Of a DNA stretch of 8,281 nt, positions 1-7,800 are shown piece after piece. Numbering within the stretch: position 1 is the stretch's first letter; each line of letters starts with the position of its first letter. Source of the DNA: an uncultured euryarchaeote (GTDB lineage Archaea > Thermoplasmatota > Poseidoniia > Poseidoniales > Thalassarchaeaceae); contig CALCEF010000078.1 of the NCBI GenBank assembly GCA_937901365.1, positions 1-8,281 on the forward strand. The letters are read 5' to 3'. A program made the position numbers and the translations under genes. Under the pieces are notes generated by a model. The model had not been told where the DNA came from and did no database searches. It saw only the letters and a program-made list of their open reading frames with translations.

Positions 1-89
1 CCTCATTTAACGCGCGTCATTCGTTCATCAATGAGGATGCCACCGGTATTTTCGAAACTTTGAGACCGATTATCACGCTGACCTATCGC
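1..89 (+). other. C-terminal remnant of a first DNRLRE-type domain
   Basis: The first 29 residues of the open frame run through an S-x-x-N-E-D-A turn into the strand RPIITLTY. This is the same ending seen at the close of the other DNRLRE-like domains here (PELEVGY near 1044-1064, PMLHFNY near 2055-2075, and RPVVEITF in the next gene). It shows that at least one more domain of this type begins before the window. Only the end is visible, so the domain call rests on this internal comparison. Confidence 0.55.
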
Positions 90-3000
90 GCTGGCACTCA
101 ATCCATGCCTTCTGCTCCTTCATGGGATTCTGCATTGACGGCCAACAGCCCATCCACAGCATGGGATTCGAGTTCTCTGCGACCCTCGCCGATGGATCCT
201 CTAGAGATGCCATGGACACATGCTTCGGCCAGCACGATTGATTCTTGGCAAATTCAGTATGCCACGAATGACCGTTTTACAATAGATACATTTGTTTTCG
301 ATTCAAGTGACTCGAGTACTTGGGGAAGTGCTACGTTTGATTTAGCGAACCTGACAATGTATCAATCTGCAAGTACTGCCCAAGGTGATCATTGGAACTT
401 TTTGCGGATTCGAGCGGTCCAAGACGGAACTTACAGCAATTGGTCTACACCATTCCAATCCCGAGTACCCGATGAACAAGGTAGTGATGATGGTGCAGGC
501 AATTACACAGTGACCATGCAACGAGGCGCGGTCTTCGAAGACACGGGCGTATTGCCGTCGATGCCTGATTCGTGGATTCAATCTAACGTCATTGGTCAAT
601 ACAACAACCATGGAACAGACACGATGATTGCGGTTGGTGTAGACCCATCGTCTTCAGCACATGAAGCGACAGGTCTTGTTTCAATCGATTTGGGTGAATA
701 CCCATATCCTGCCACAATGCTACCCACTTCAGTTACATTGCGAATGTATGTTGCGAGCATCTCAGGTACCGGTGCACACAGTATTGCAATTTACGATTGC
801 AGCGGATTCGATGAATCCAATGTGACTTGGAACAACTACAATCCAAGCAATCAATGCAATTCAACAGCTGCATCTTCCATGACATCGACCAGCACGACAT
901 CGGGTGTATGGTATGAGTGGGATGTAACCAGTGTCGCTCGCAACGCATGGGCTGGAAACGGTGTCATGAACATGGCATTGCGAACCAGTTGGGCGGGCAC
1001 TGTTTACTTCAGTTCAGCCGAAGGGTCAAGCGATTATGCACCCGAACTCGAAGTTGGTTATGTCGACAATCCAAACAACGCCTCCTCACCTGCGCAGGTG
1101 TCCCTCGTGTCCCCTGAGCAACTGGAAGTTGTCTACGATGTGGGTCAGCATATCTTGGGTATCGATCCACGACCCGTACTGACTTGGGACTCACTGAACG
1201 ATGCGACCGGCTACATTCTCATCCTAAGCAATGAATCAGGTTCCCAAACTTATGAATCATGGGACTCTTCCACCAATTCAGGATTTAACCTCGGAGCAAC
1301 ATCTGCAACACCATCGACATGGACTCCCGGTTTCGACCTCGCAGTTGGTGAAATTTACACATGGTCTGTGCAAGCACTCAATGGTTCAGTACCGGGTCCA
1401 CGTTCAGTACCATGGACGTTCGGAATAGGTGATCCAACCATCACATTCGAAGGAAATCACGTGTACAGTATCGAGATTCAAGAGGGCTCAGATGTAGAAG
1501 CCCTAGGTCACGTGCCCATTTGGGACACCTACATGAGCGAAGGTGCAGTTGATACCGCACATGGAGAAAGCGACACATTGCAAATTGGAACAGGTTGCGA
1601 TTCCTCTGGAGCAGCAATCAATCGCTGCTATGGATTGTATCAAATCGATATGGGGCAAATGGCACCACTCGGACAGTTACCGGTAAACACGCACTCTGCG
1701 CAGTTGTCGATTTATTCCGATGGTGTCTCCGAATGGTCTTCGGCGAATTATCTGGATCTGACTGCATATGCGATTCTCAATCCGAATTATGAGGAAGGCG
1801 GTGCAACCTGGAATTCAGCCGCCACCGGCATCAACTGGAGTGCTGCTGGCCTACAATCCGGAACAGATTATCACGTAACGCCATTGGATACGGTCCGTGT
1901 CATGAGCAACTTCGTTGGAGGCTGGCTGTACTTCGATGTAGGTGGTGCGATGACAACAATGAACGGAACAGTTTCGATTGTCATCATGGGTGTACCAAAC
2001 GCTGGACACATGCTGATTGACGTCAAGACCAGTGAGTCCGTATCCTCAAACAAGCCGATGTTACACTTCAACTACACACTTGTCGACTCGATTAGTTTGT
2101 CAGGCCCATCCTCAACGGATGCAGATACAGGAGTACAATTCTCAGGTTCATTGTTGGATGCAAGCGGTAGTACACTTTCTGGTGATGTCATCTGGTCTTG
2201 TTCGGCTGGTTCAATTGATGCAACTGGATTTTTCACACCCTATGAATCTGGAATTGTGACAATCACTGCCTCTTATGGACAGGTTATCGAATCGGTCAAC
2301 ATTACAGTCGATGCGGGCAATCCGACCATTCTGGTTGTCGTTCCTTTGGCGATGTCACTTACGGCCGATGAATCGTTTGACATGACCATGCTCACGGTTC
2401 TCGACGCAAATGGCAATGTCGTGCCCGGTGAAACGATTACTCTGACGATTACCAATGGCACATTTTCACAAGGTGTGACCTACAACCCTGTAAGCATGGA
2501 TTATTCGGTGACTACACCAGCAGGTACGGTTACTTGGTTGCCATGGACAGCAGGCACACAATGGATGAACGTCACTTGGGGTTCACAATCAGTCTCGATT
2601 GAAATTACTGTGAATACAGGCGCACCGTCATATTTCATCATCACAGGCGATAGTATGATTGAGGCTGGAAATACAACCTCATTTGACATTGAGATTTACG
2701 ATCAAAAAGGAAATCAGAAAGATCGCAGTTCATCAGGAACTCTCACATGGGGTGCGCAAAACGGTGTGATGAACAATGCAACTGGTTCCTTCATGGGTGA
2801 TCAGATTGGAACTTGGAATGTGTGGGTGGACAGCGATCTTGGTATCCATGCCGACAGTTCAATCGATGTCACATACGGTGCAATGATGGATTTGGAAGTC
2901 ACTGCAACAGGTCCGAGTAACACCATCATTGTCACAAGTTCGCCAACATTTGACAGTATTTCGATGACCGCGGATGACATGGTCACATTCGATGTAATTC

Positions 3001-4790
3001 GAATCGACATACAGGGTAACCGCGAAGCAATCGACCTACCGCTCGCAGGTTGGACCTCACTAAACGGACAAGTGAATGCTGGCCCACCAACAACTTGGGA
3101 TGCTTCCACTCAGGGGCAATCTTGGGTCAAGGCAACCCTCGAAGGATTTGACGTTGTCATACCAATGACTGTGGATCACGGTTTCGCTGTGTCTATCGAA
3201 GCCCGTTCTCCGAACAATAATTTCAACTTGACCAGTGGTCAGGATACAGGCACTCTATCCGCCTTCGCATCAGACGCTGATGGTAACGAGTGGAGTGTTT
3301 CAGCAACTTGGACAACCGCAGACTCAAGCGCATCGGATTGGTTGACACCACAGGGCACATCCGCAGTCTTTGAAGCAGTTCTTGTGGGAGATTGGACCAT
3401 CAATGTCCTGTATGTTTTCTCTGTTCCAGGCGTAGGTGAGCAATCCGTATTCAGTGATGTGACTTTCACAGTGTCAGCCGGTTCACTCAATTCGATTGCA
3501 CTGTCTGATGATGCCACAATTACAGCGGATCAAACGTTTGATTTGAACCCAGATGCACGTGATGGGCACGGTAACGACCTCCCTGAAACTCCAATTCAAT
3601 GGCTGCAATGGGACTCCACAACTGAAGCTGCACCACAGACCTGTTCTGCAACCGTATCAGGGTGGACGGACATTTCAATCGCCATGCGCGATGCGAATTA
3701 CGTCTGGGATGCTACAACTGTGGGTGAATACACCATTTGCGCCTCGGGTGAAAACAACGTCCAGTCGGTCTCTGTTGTGACCGTAACCGTTGGCGAAGTA
3801 GCCAATGTTTGGCACAAGGCCTACTCCACATTTGATGAATCTGGTGAGATTGTAGTCCAGTCTCAAACACGAATTACTGCGGGCGAATTCCCGCTCGTGG
3901 AGATTTGGGTCGCGGATGCAGATGGAAATCAGTATCAAACCCCATCGGTTTCGTGGAGTAGTGATACTCTAGGGTTCACGCAAGATGATATTTCAGATGC
4001 AAACAGCAACCCTCTCGTAGATATCGGGAACTACAGGTTTGATGGTAACATCAACCAGGTTTACATCCTGACTTACAGCGCAGGATCTTGCGGAACTTGC
4101 TCCGGAACTTGGAATGTCACAGTCGATTATGGAAACTTGTTCCGGCTTGATGCAGTTGCCAGTTCTCCAGGCACGATTCCTGGTACTGCCTTGACCGTTG
4201 ATCAACAATCTGTTGTCACCATCGATGTAGAAGGATTCGATCAATTCGGGAACCCTGTTCCAGTTCAGGTTACGGACGCATTTGATGATGTTCAAGATAG
4301 TTTGAATCAAGTTCAATCTGACACGTTCAATGAAACCAGTGCAAGTGTCTACATGCTAAGTGAAGGTCTGAACACAATCACAATCTGTGCGGATGGACCA
4401 TCTGGTACCAACGTTTGTGATCAGGTGCAAGTCTCCGTTGAAAGTACCATTTCAGGATTCTTTGAAGCGAATTCACCTTGGTCATGGATTGGCTTGTCAG
4501 CCTTGGTTGCGCTTCTACTAGGTGTCGTCTTGGTCGTAGTAGTCCTCATGCGAAGAGGCGACAGTGATGACGAATATGATGACGATTTGTATGATGATGA
4601 CGAGGAATATGATGTCCCTGCCGAAATGCCTGTTGCAGAATCTCAAACGGAATCTGAAGAGCAATACAGTGCGGAAGATGATCCCAACTACAGAGTCGAT
4701 GAAGATGGCACCGAATGGTGGGAAGATGATGACGGGGTCTGGTGGTATCGAGACCCGGACATGGATGACTGGGCAGAGTGGACAGAATAA
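1..4790 (+). CDS. Large C-terminally anchored surface protein with DNRLRE, FN3-like and eight Ig-like domains (5' end outside window)
   Basis: The frame is open to the left edge (first full codon at nt 3; residue k begins at nt 3k), and 1595 residues are visible up to TAA 4788-4790. The TTG at 60 is not a credible start. It falls inside the closing strand of a DNRLRE-type domain (RPIITLTY), and in-frame coding continues upstream of it. Domains by residue: end of DNRLRE 1 (1-29), FN3-like (35-158), DNRLRE 2 (167-356), FN3-like (361-478, with a W-x-x-L-x-x-A-T-G-Y strand), DNRLRE-like 3 (485-693), eight Ig-like modules (694-1482), membrane helix (1493-1516) and an acidic tail (1517-1595). About 19 N-x-S/T sequons and several cysteine pairs suit an exported, glycosylated ectodomain. 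The topology is extracellular N-terminus and cytoplasmic C-terminus. By family analogy it is an adhesion or cell-envelope structural protein. No enzymatic motif is seen. The signal peptide must lie upstream of the window. Confidence 0.9.
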   Translation, partial: SFNARHSFINEDATGIFETLRPIITLTYRAGTQSMPSAPSWDSALTANSPSTAWDSSSLRPSPMDPLEMPWTHASASTIDSWQIQYATNDRFTIDTFVFDSSDSSTWGSATFDLANLTMYQSASTAQGDHWNFLRIRAVQDGTYSNWSTPFQSRVPDEQGSDDGAGNYTVTMQRGAVFEDTGVLPSMPDSWIQSNVIGQYNNHGTDTMIAVGVDPSSSAHEATGLVSIDLGEYPYPATMLPTSVTLRMYVASISGTGAHSIAIYDCSGFDESNVTWNNYNPSNQCNSTAASSMTSTSTTSGVWYEWDVTSVARNAWAGNGVMNMALRTSWAGTVYFSSAEGSSDYAPELEVGYVDNPNNASSPAQVSLVSPEQLEVVYDVGQHILGIDPRPVLTWDSLNDATGYILILSNESGSQTYESWDSSTNSGFNLGATSATPSTWTPGFDLAVGEIYTWSVQALNGSVPGPRSVPWTFGIGDPTITFEGNHVYSIEIQEGSDVEALGHVPIWDTYMSEGAVDTAHGESDTLQIGTGCDSSGAAINRCYGLYQIDMGQMAPLGQLPVNTHSAQLSIYSDGVSEWSSANYLDLTAYAILNPNYEEGGATWNSAATGINWSAAGLQSGTDYHVTPLDTVRVMSNFVGGWLYFDVGGAMTTMNGTVSIVIMGVPNAGHMLIDVKTSESVSSNKPMLHFNYTLVDSISLSGPSSTDADTGVQFSGSLLDASGSTLSGDVIWSCSAGSIDATGFFTPYESGIVTITASYGQVIESVNITVDAGNPTILVVVPLAMSLTADESFDMTMLTVLDANGNVVPGETITLTITNGTFSQGVTYNPVSMDYSVTTPAGTVTWLPWTAGTQWMNVTWGSQSVSIEITVNTGAPSYFIITGDSMIEAGNTTSFDIEIYDQKGNQKDRSSSGTLTWGAQNGVMNNATGSFMGDQIGTWNVWVDSDLGIHADSSIDVTYGAMMDLEVTATGPSNTIIVTSSPTFDSISMTADDMVTFDVIRIDIQGNREAIDLPLAGWTSLNGQVNAGPPTTWDASTQGQSWVKATLEGFDVVIPMTVDHGFAVSIEARSPNNNFNLTSGQDTGTLSAFASDADGNEWSVSATWTTADSSASDWLTPQGTSAVFEAVLVGDWTINVLYVFSVPGVGEQSVFSDVTFTVSAGSLNSIALSDDATITADQTFDLNPDARDGHGNDLPETPIQWLQWDSTTEAAPQTCSATVSGWTDISIAMRDANYVWDATTVGEYTICASGENNVQSVSVVTVTVGEVANVWHKAYSTFDESGEIVVQSQTRITAGEFPLVEIWVADADGNQYQTPSVSWSSDTLGFTQDDISDANSNPLVDIGNYRFDGNINQVYILTYSAGSCGTCSGTWNVTVDYGNLFRLDAVASSPGTIPGTALTVDQQSVVTIDVEGFDQFGNPVPVQVTDAFDDVQDSLNQVQSDTFNETSASVYMLSEGLNTITICADGPSGTNVCDQVQVSVESTISGFFEANSPWSWIGLSALVALLLGVVLVVVVLMRRGDSDDEYDDDLYDDDEEYDVPAEMPVAESQTESEEQYSAEDDPNYRVDEDGTEWWEDDDGVWWYRDPDMDDWAEWTE
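501..1070 (+). other. DNRLRE-type beta domain 2
   Basis: This segment has the classical layout of the family. A strand reading GLVSIDLG is followed by T-S-V-T-L-R-M-Y, then a W-N pair after S-N-V-T. The segment W-Y-E-W-D-V-T-S-V comes next, then a closing S-S-A-E-G-S turn and PELEVGY. DNRLRE domains are non-catalytic beta-sandwich modules found in archaeal and bacterial surface proteins, including relatives of Methanosarcina disaggregatase. Two cysteines (codons 798-800 and 855-857) flank the region that normally carries the W-N motif and could form a disulfide. Confidence 0.7.
1456..2081 (+). other. Divergent DNRLRE-like domain 3
   Basis: This segment follows the same order of elements as domain 2. 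A GLYQIDMG strand is followed by a HSAQLSIYSD strand, a G-G-A-T-W-N motif, G-W-L-Y-F-D-V-G-G, and a closing SESVSSNKP turn with PMLHFNY. It is longer and more divergent than domain 2. Cysteines at codons 1596-1598 and 1626-1628 lie ten residues apart and may pair. The call depends on alignment with domain 2 rather than on an independent motif. Confidence 0.6.
2083..4448 (+). repeat. Array of eight diverged Ig-like modules in gene 1
   Basis: Eight modules of roughly 80-110 residues sit end to end. Their approximate boundaries are 2083-2318, 2319-2621, 2622-2879, 2880-3182, 3183-3482, 3483-3794, 3795-4133 and 4134-4448. Most end in a V-x-x-G strand, the last being the exception. Two cores recur. 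One is an early T-A-D-[DEQ]-type strand start followed about 10-15 residues later by D-x-x-G-N (for example DANGN, DADGN, DQFGN). The other, in several modules, is a W near the middle, then G-x-[IM]-[DN], and a late G-T-W or G-x-x-T-I strand. This pattern resembles bacterial Ig-like (Big) domains of adhesins. The repeats have diverged in protein sequence and show no close nucleotide identity by eye. Confidence 0.75.
4479..4550 (+). other. C-terminal transmembrane helix of gene 1
   Basis: The segment starts at W-S-W-I-G-L, continues with about 24 uncharged residues rich in L and V, and ends in M-R-R. The positive residues at its C-terminal side place the tail inside the cell and the long repeat region outside. 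It is the only strongly hydrophobic stretch in the visible protein. Confidence 0.9.
4560..4613 (+). repeat. GAT/GAC-rich low-complexity stretch encoding an Asp/Glu/Tyr run
   Basis: These 18 codons are nearly all GAT, GAC, GAA or TAT and encode three imperfect copies of a D-D-x-Y-D unit just after the membrane helix. They open the tail, in which 35 of 79 residues are acidic and only 4 are basic. The tail ends in a tryptophan-rich box (codons 4704-4781: E-W-W, then V-W-W-Y-R, then W-A-E-W). Confidence 0.8.
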
Positions 4791-4809
4791 TCCCCTGAAT
4801 CAATGATTT

Positions 4810-4843
4810 AGCCGTCCGCCGTAGGCGGACGGCTCGGCGTTTT
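4810..4843 (+). terminator. GC-rich hairpin with short T run, candidate terminator of gene 1
   Basis: The arms at 4810-4820 and 4824-4834 are perfect inverted repeats of 11 bp (core arm GCCGTCCGCC) around a 3-nt GTA loop. The hairpin lies 20 nt after the stop of gene 1. A run of only four T residues follows at 4840-4843, separated from the stem by CGGCG. The shape resembles a bacterial intrinsic terminator, but the T run is weak and offset. Archaeal termination normally depends on T-rich tracts and not on a stem. It could instead be a 3'-end stabilising structure. Confidence 0.5.
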
Positions 4844-4848
4844 ATTCA
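4840..4848 (+). promoter_or_regulatory. Possible TATA-like element for gene 2
   Basis: The AT-rich TTTTATTCA is the only TATA-like sequence close to the ATG at 4875. Its centre lies about 31 nt upstream, so an archaeal transcript would start a few bases before the ATG or at it. This agrees with the lack of a visible ribosome-binding site before gene 2. It directly abuts the hairpin above and shares its T run. The match to an archaeal TATA box is loose and no convincing BRE is seen. Confidence 0.3.
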
Positions 4849-4874
4849 AGTCCCATGAGTTATGTCACGGTTTC

Positions 4875-7800
4875 ATGCGAGATGGGATCCGGAGTGGGAG
4901 GGCGGCATTCCTCCTGATTGGTTTACTCCTTCTCCAAATCATTGGGGGTCTTTCGTCACCCGCCTCAACACTCGAACTTAATGCCCCCTCAAAGCACATC
5001 AACAGTTCATTGACGGACAACGGAGATGGGACTTGGACCGTCACCTATTCTATCGAGATGGATACAACACTAGACAGTGGTAATTCAACAACAGACCGAA
5101 CCGGATTCCCGAGATTCGAGGTCGGCTGGACTGACGATCGACAGGAGACAAGAATCGGCCTATTGGCCCTTGATCTGACTGCGGAGAATTTCCCCACAAA
5201 TACAACGATTGAGAGTGCTTCGCTCGGATTGTATCTCGATACTACATCTGGACCTGTCGATGCTCAAGCATGGACGATTCTACGGGAAGACTGGATGCTA
5301 GAAGAATCAACTTGGATTACACGAAATGTCAATTCTCAATGGTCCTCCCCCGGCGCTCTTGGAAATATGGACAGTGGAGCATGGCAGGACAGGCAATTGG
5401 TACTGCCAAATTCTACCGCGGTCGTTTTTGATGTCACACAGACCGTCGAACTCGCTCAATATCGCCAATTAAACGGACAGGATTCCCGTGCAGGTTTCCT
5501 TCTCACTCCTGGTTTTGGAAGTGACTCTGGCGTTGCCTTATTTCATTCTTCAGAATCTTCCCTTCCGTCTCATCGACCTGTAGTGGAAATAACGTTCAGA
5601 TGGGCATCACCCACCTTCTTGAGTAGTTCACCTTCATGGATTGACATCCAACCAAAATTGGGAATTTCAGATGCAGATAGCAGCATCGATTTCGTGGCAC
5701 AAATTCGTTCAGAACGAGGCTCAACGATCAATGCAGCAACGTCTTGGACGACTACTTCAGGGTCAATTGATGGCAATGGGCGCCTTTCCCCGACACAATC
5801 GGGAGTCGTGACTATCAGTGCAAATGGTGCTAGTGTCTCTGGAGATCAAGAAGTTCTCATTCATCCAGGCGCCCCTCTTGGATTGGCGATGGCCAATTCA
5901 GAGTATTTCATCACCGTAGATGATGTGACTCCAATCATCGCTCATGGTATTGACCAGCACTGGAACCCGGTCTTCGGATTGAATTTCATTTGGTCGACAT
6001 CGTCTGGGATCATCGATAATAGCGGTATGTATACACCCACAGAACTTGGTACGCATACGGTCGCTGCACAATGGGGTAATCATGTTGCAACCTGCAATGT
6101 AACAGTCGATGTAGGGGCTGCTGCAAACATCATTCTTCCAGAAGGCTTGACCGCTCGCGCCGGCGTCGGCACCCAAATTATTGCCACGGCTGAAGATCGC
6201 TTAGGGAATCCAGTACCATTGTCAGCAGCAGCTGGACTTGATTGGAGCGTTGAACGCGGTTCGATTGATTCAGCAGGATATTTTGTTGGGCAAGAGGTTG
6301 GCACCTGGCAAATTAATGTCACAAGTGGTGTTGGCGCCAATGGAACAGGGTGGATTACGGTCGGCCCCGGTTTAGTCAATTCATTGGAAATTATACACCC
6401 CAATCGAGTGGTTAGCGCTGATGAGGAACTCCCACTCGATTTGAGATGGCATGATCGTGTAGGCAACAATGTTTCAGTTCTGTTGCCATTGGAAAATTGG
6501 TCTGCAGAAAGTGGGAACTTTCGGATTCACGAAGGATTTGTTGAGTGGTTGCCCAGCCAGGCAGGAACATGGCGAATTTCTGCGCATGCAGAAGGTGTAG
6601 AAACATGGATTGATCTCACTGTTGTAACCGGTGAAATTTCCCGTGTATGGATCGATGCAGAACACGACATATTGACGGCTGACGATGAAACAATTCTCGT
6701 CCTTCAAGCTGAAGATAGTCGCGGTAATCGGTGGCCGATTTCAGCAGAATGGACGGTAGAAGAGGAAGAGGTAGTCTCCTGCTTGGTTTCCGATGTCGAT
6801 GGTGTGAGATTTGTAGCAGGTCTTGCTGGTACATGGACCATTACCGCCATTCATTCCGGCGTCAATGAGACATTCAGCACGTATCTTTCCCTCGAAGTTA
6901 GGCCCGGTCGCTTGGCTAGAATTTCTCTTGCGGGTGACGGCACGACCCTCTCTGCTGACGATTCTATCAATTTGAATCCAGAACTCAGTGATGCGGATGG
7001 TAATCCAATCGAAGGGGTCCAACTAAACTGGACGGTTGATGGTGAAGATTTGACACCACAACTGCGACTCTCTGGAGGTGTTTGGCAACCCACTACTACA
7101 GGGGATCATCTGATTGAGGTGGATGCGGCCGGGCGTAGTGCCCGCTCTCGAATCTATGTTGAGCAAGGCAACCCGCACCGAATAGAAATTTCCACATCCC
7201 TCACAATGGGTAGTGTAACCTATAGTGGAGATGTATTCCAAATCACCACTTTTGCTGTGGATTTGGATGGGAACCAAGCACCGTGGTCTGTAGATTGGAT
7301 CCTTCCTACCGATTCGATTGAGGTCGAAGAAACCACAGAGATTGGAGTATACGATGCCCGAGGCCTTCGAGAAGGCATTTGGGAGATCGAAGTTGAAAAT
7401 GGAACGGCAAGAGGTAATTTCACAATTCAGGTATTCATCGGCGAAGCTCGTTCTTTGCGTATCGGTCAACACGGTGGTGGTGGTGAGCAGGGAACCACTT
7501 TTTCACTTGAAGTAAATTTAGTCGATTACGGGGGAAATACTGTACCGATGCAAATTTCTCAATTCAAATTTGATACAGATATAGGTCCCGTTCGCCATGA
7601 TGTGGGGCCATATTGGTTGATTGAATTGGAGAATCCCGGGGACGGTCAACAAATTTCAGTTGAATATGAGGGTTGGACTGCAATAACCTATGTCGATGTT
7701 GAACCCACAGGAATCGATCGTTTGACCAGTAGTCAAAGCGGTCAAATGTTGCTCGGAGGATTTGTTCTCGCGGGTTTATTGATCGGGTTGTTATTGCTTA

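Noticed and set aside
60..62. TTG at 60 as the start of gene 1
   Set aside because: The same frame is open to nt 3 and encodes residues that complete a DNRLRE closing strand. No signal peptide follows the TTG, though the protein has a C-terminal anchor and a clearly extracellular repeat region.
4560..4613. Short tandem DNA repeat or CRISPR-like unit in the GAT-rich tail
   Set aside because: The copies are imperfect, in frame, and explained by an acidic protein tail. There are no spacers or conserved direct repeats.
4564..4806. 80-codon plus-strand frame rich in Met and Thr over the end of gene 1
   Set aside because: The composition (M-M-T-N-M-M-T) is what the GAT/GAC repeat gives when read one base out of frame. 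It has no independent signal.
4791..4874. tRNA or small RNA gene in the intergenic gap
   Set aside because: The gap is 84 nt and its only structure is one hairpin. There is no cloverleaf, TTCGA-type T-loop or second stem.
7023..7472. 149-codon open frame on the minus strand
   Set aside because: It lies wholly inside gene 2, has no recognisable domain or signal, and is opposite a frame with clear module structure. It is a shadow of the sense codons. The other minus-strand frames in genes 1 and 2 (such as 6080-6469 and 3993-4316) were rejected for the same reason.
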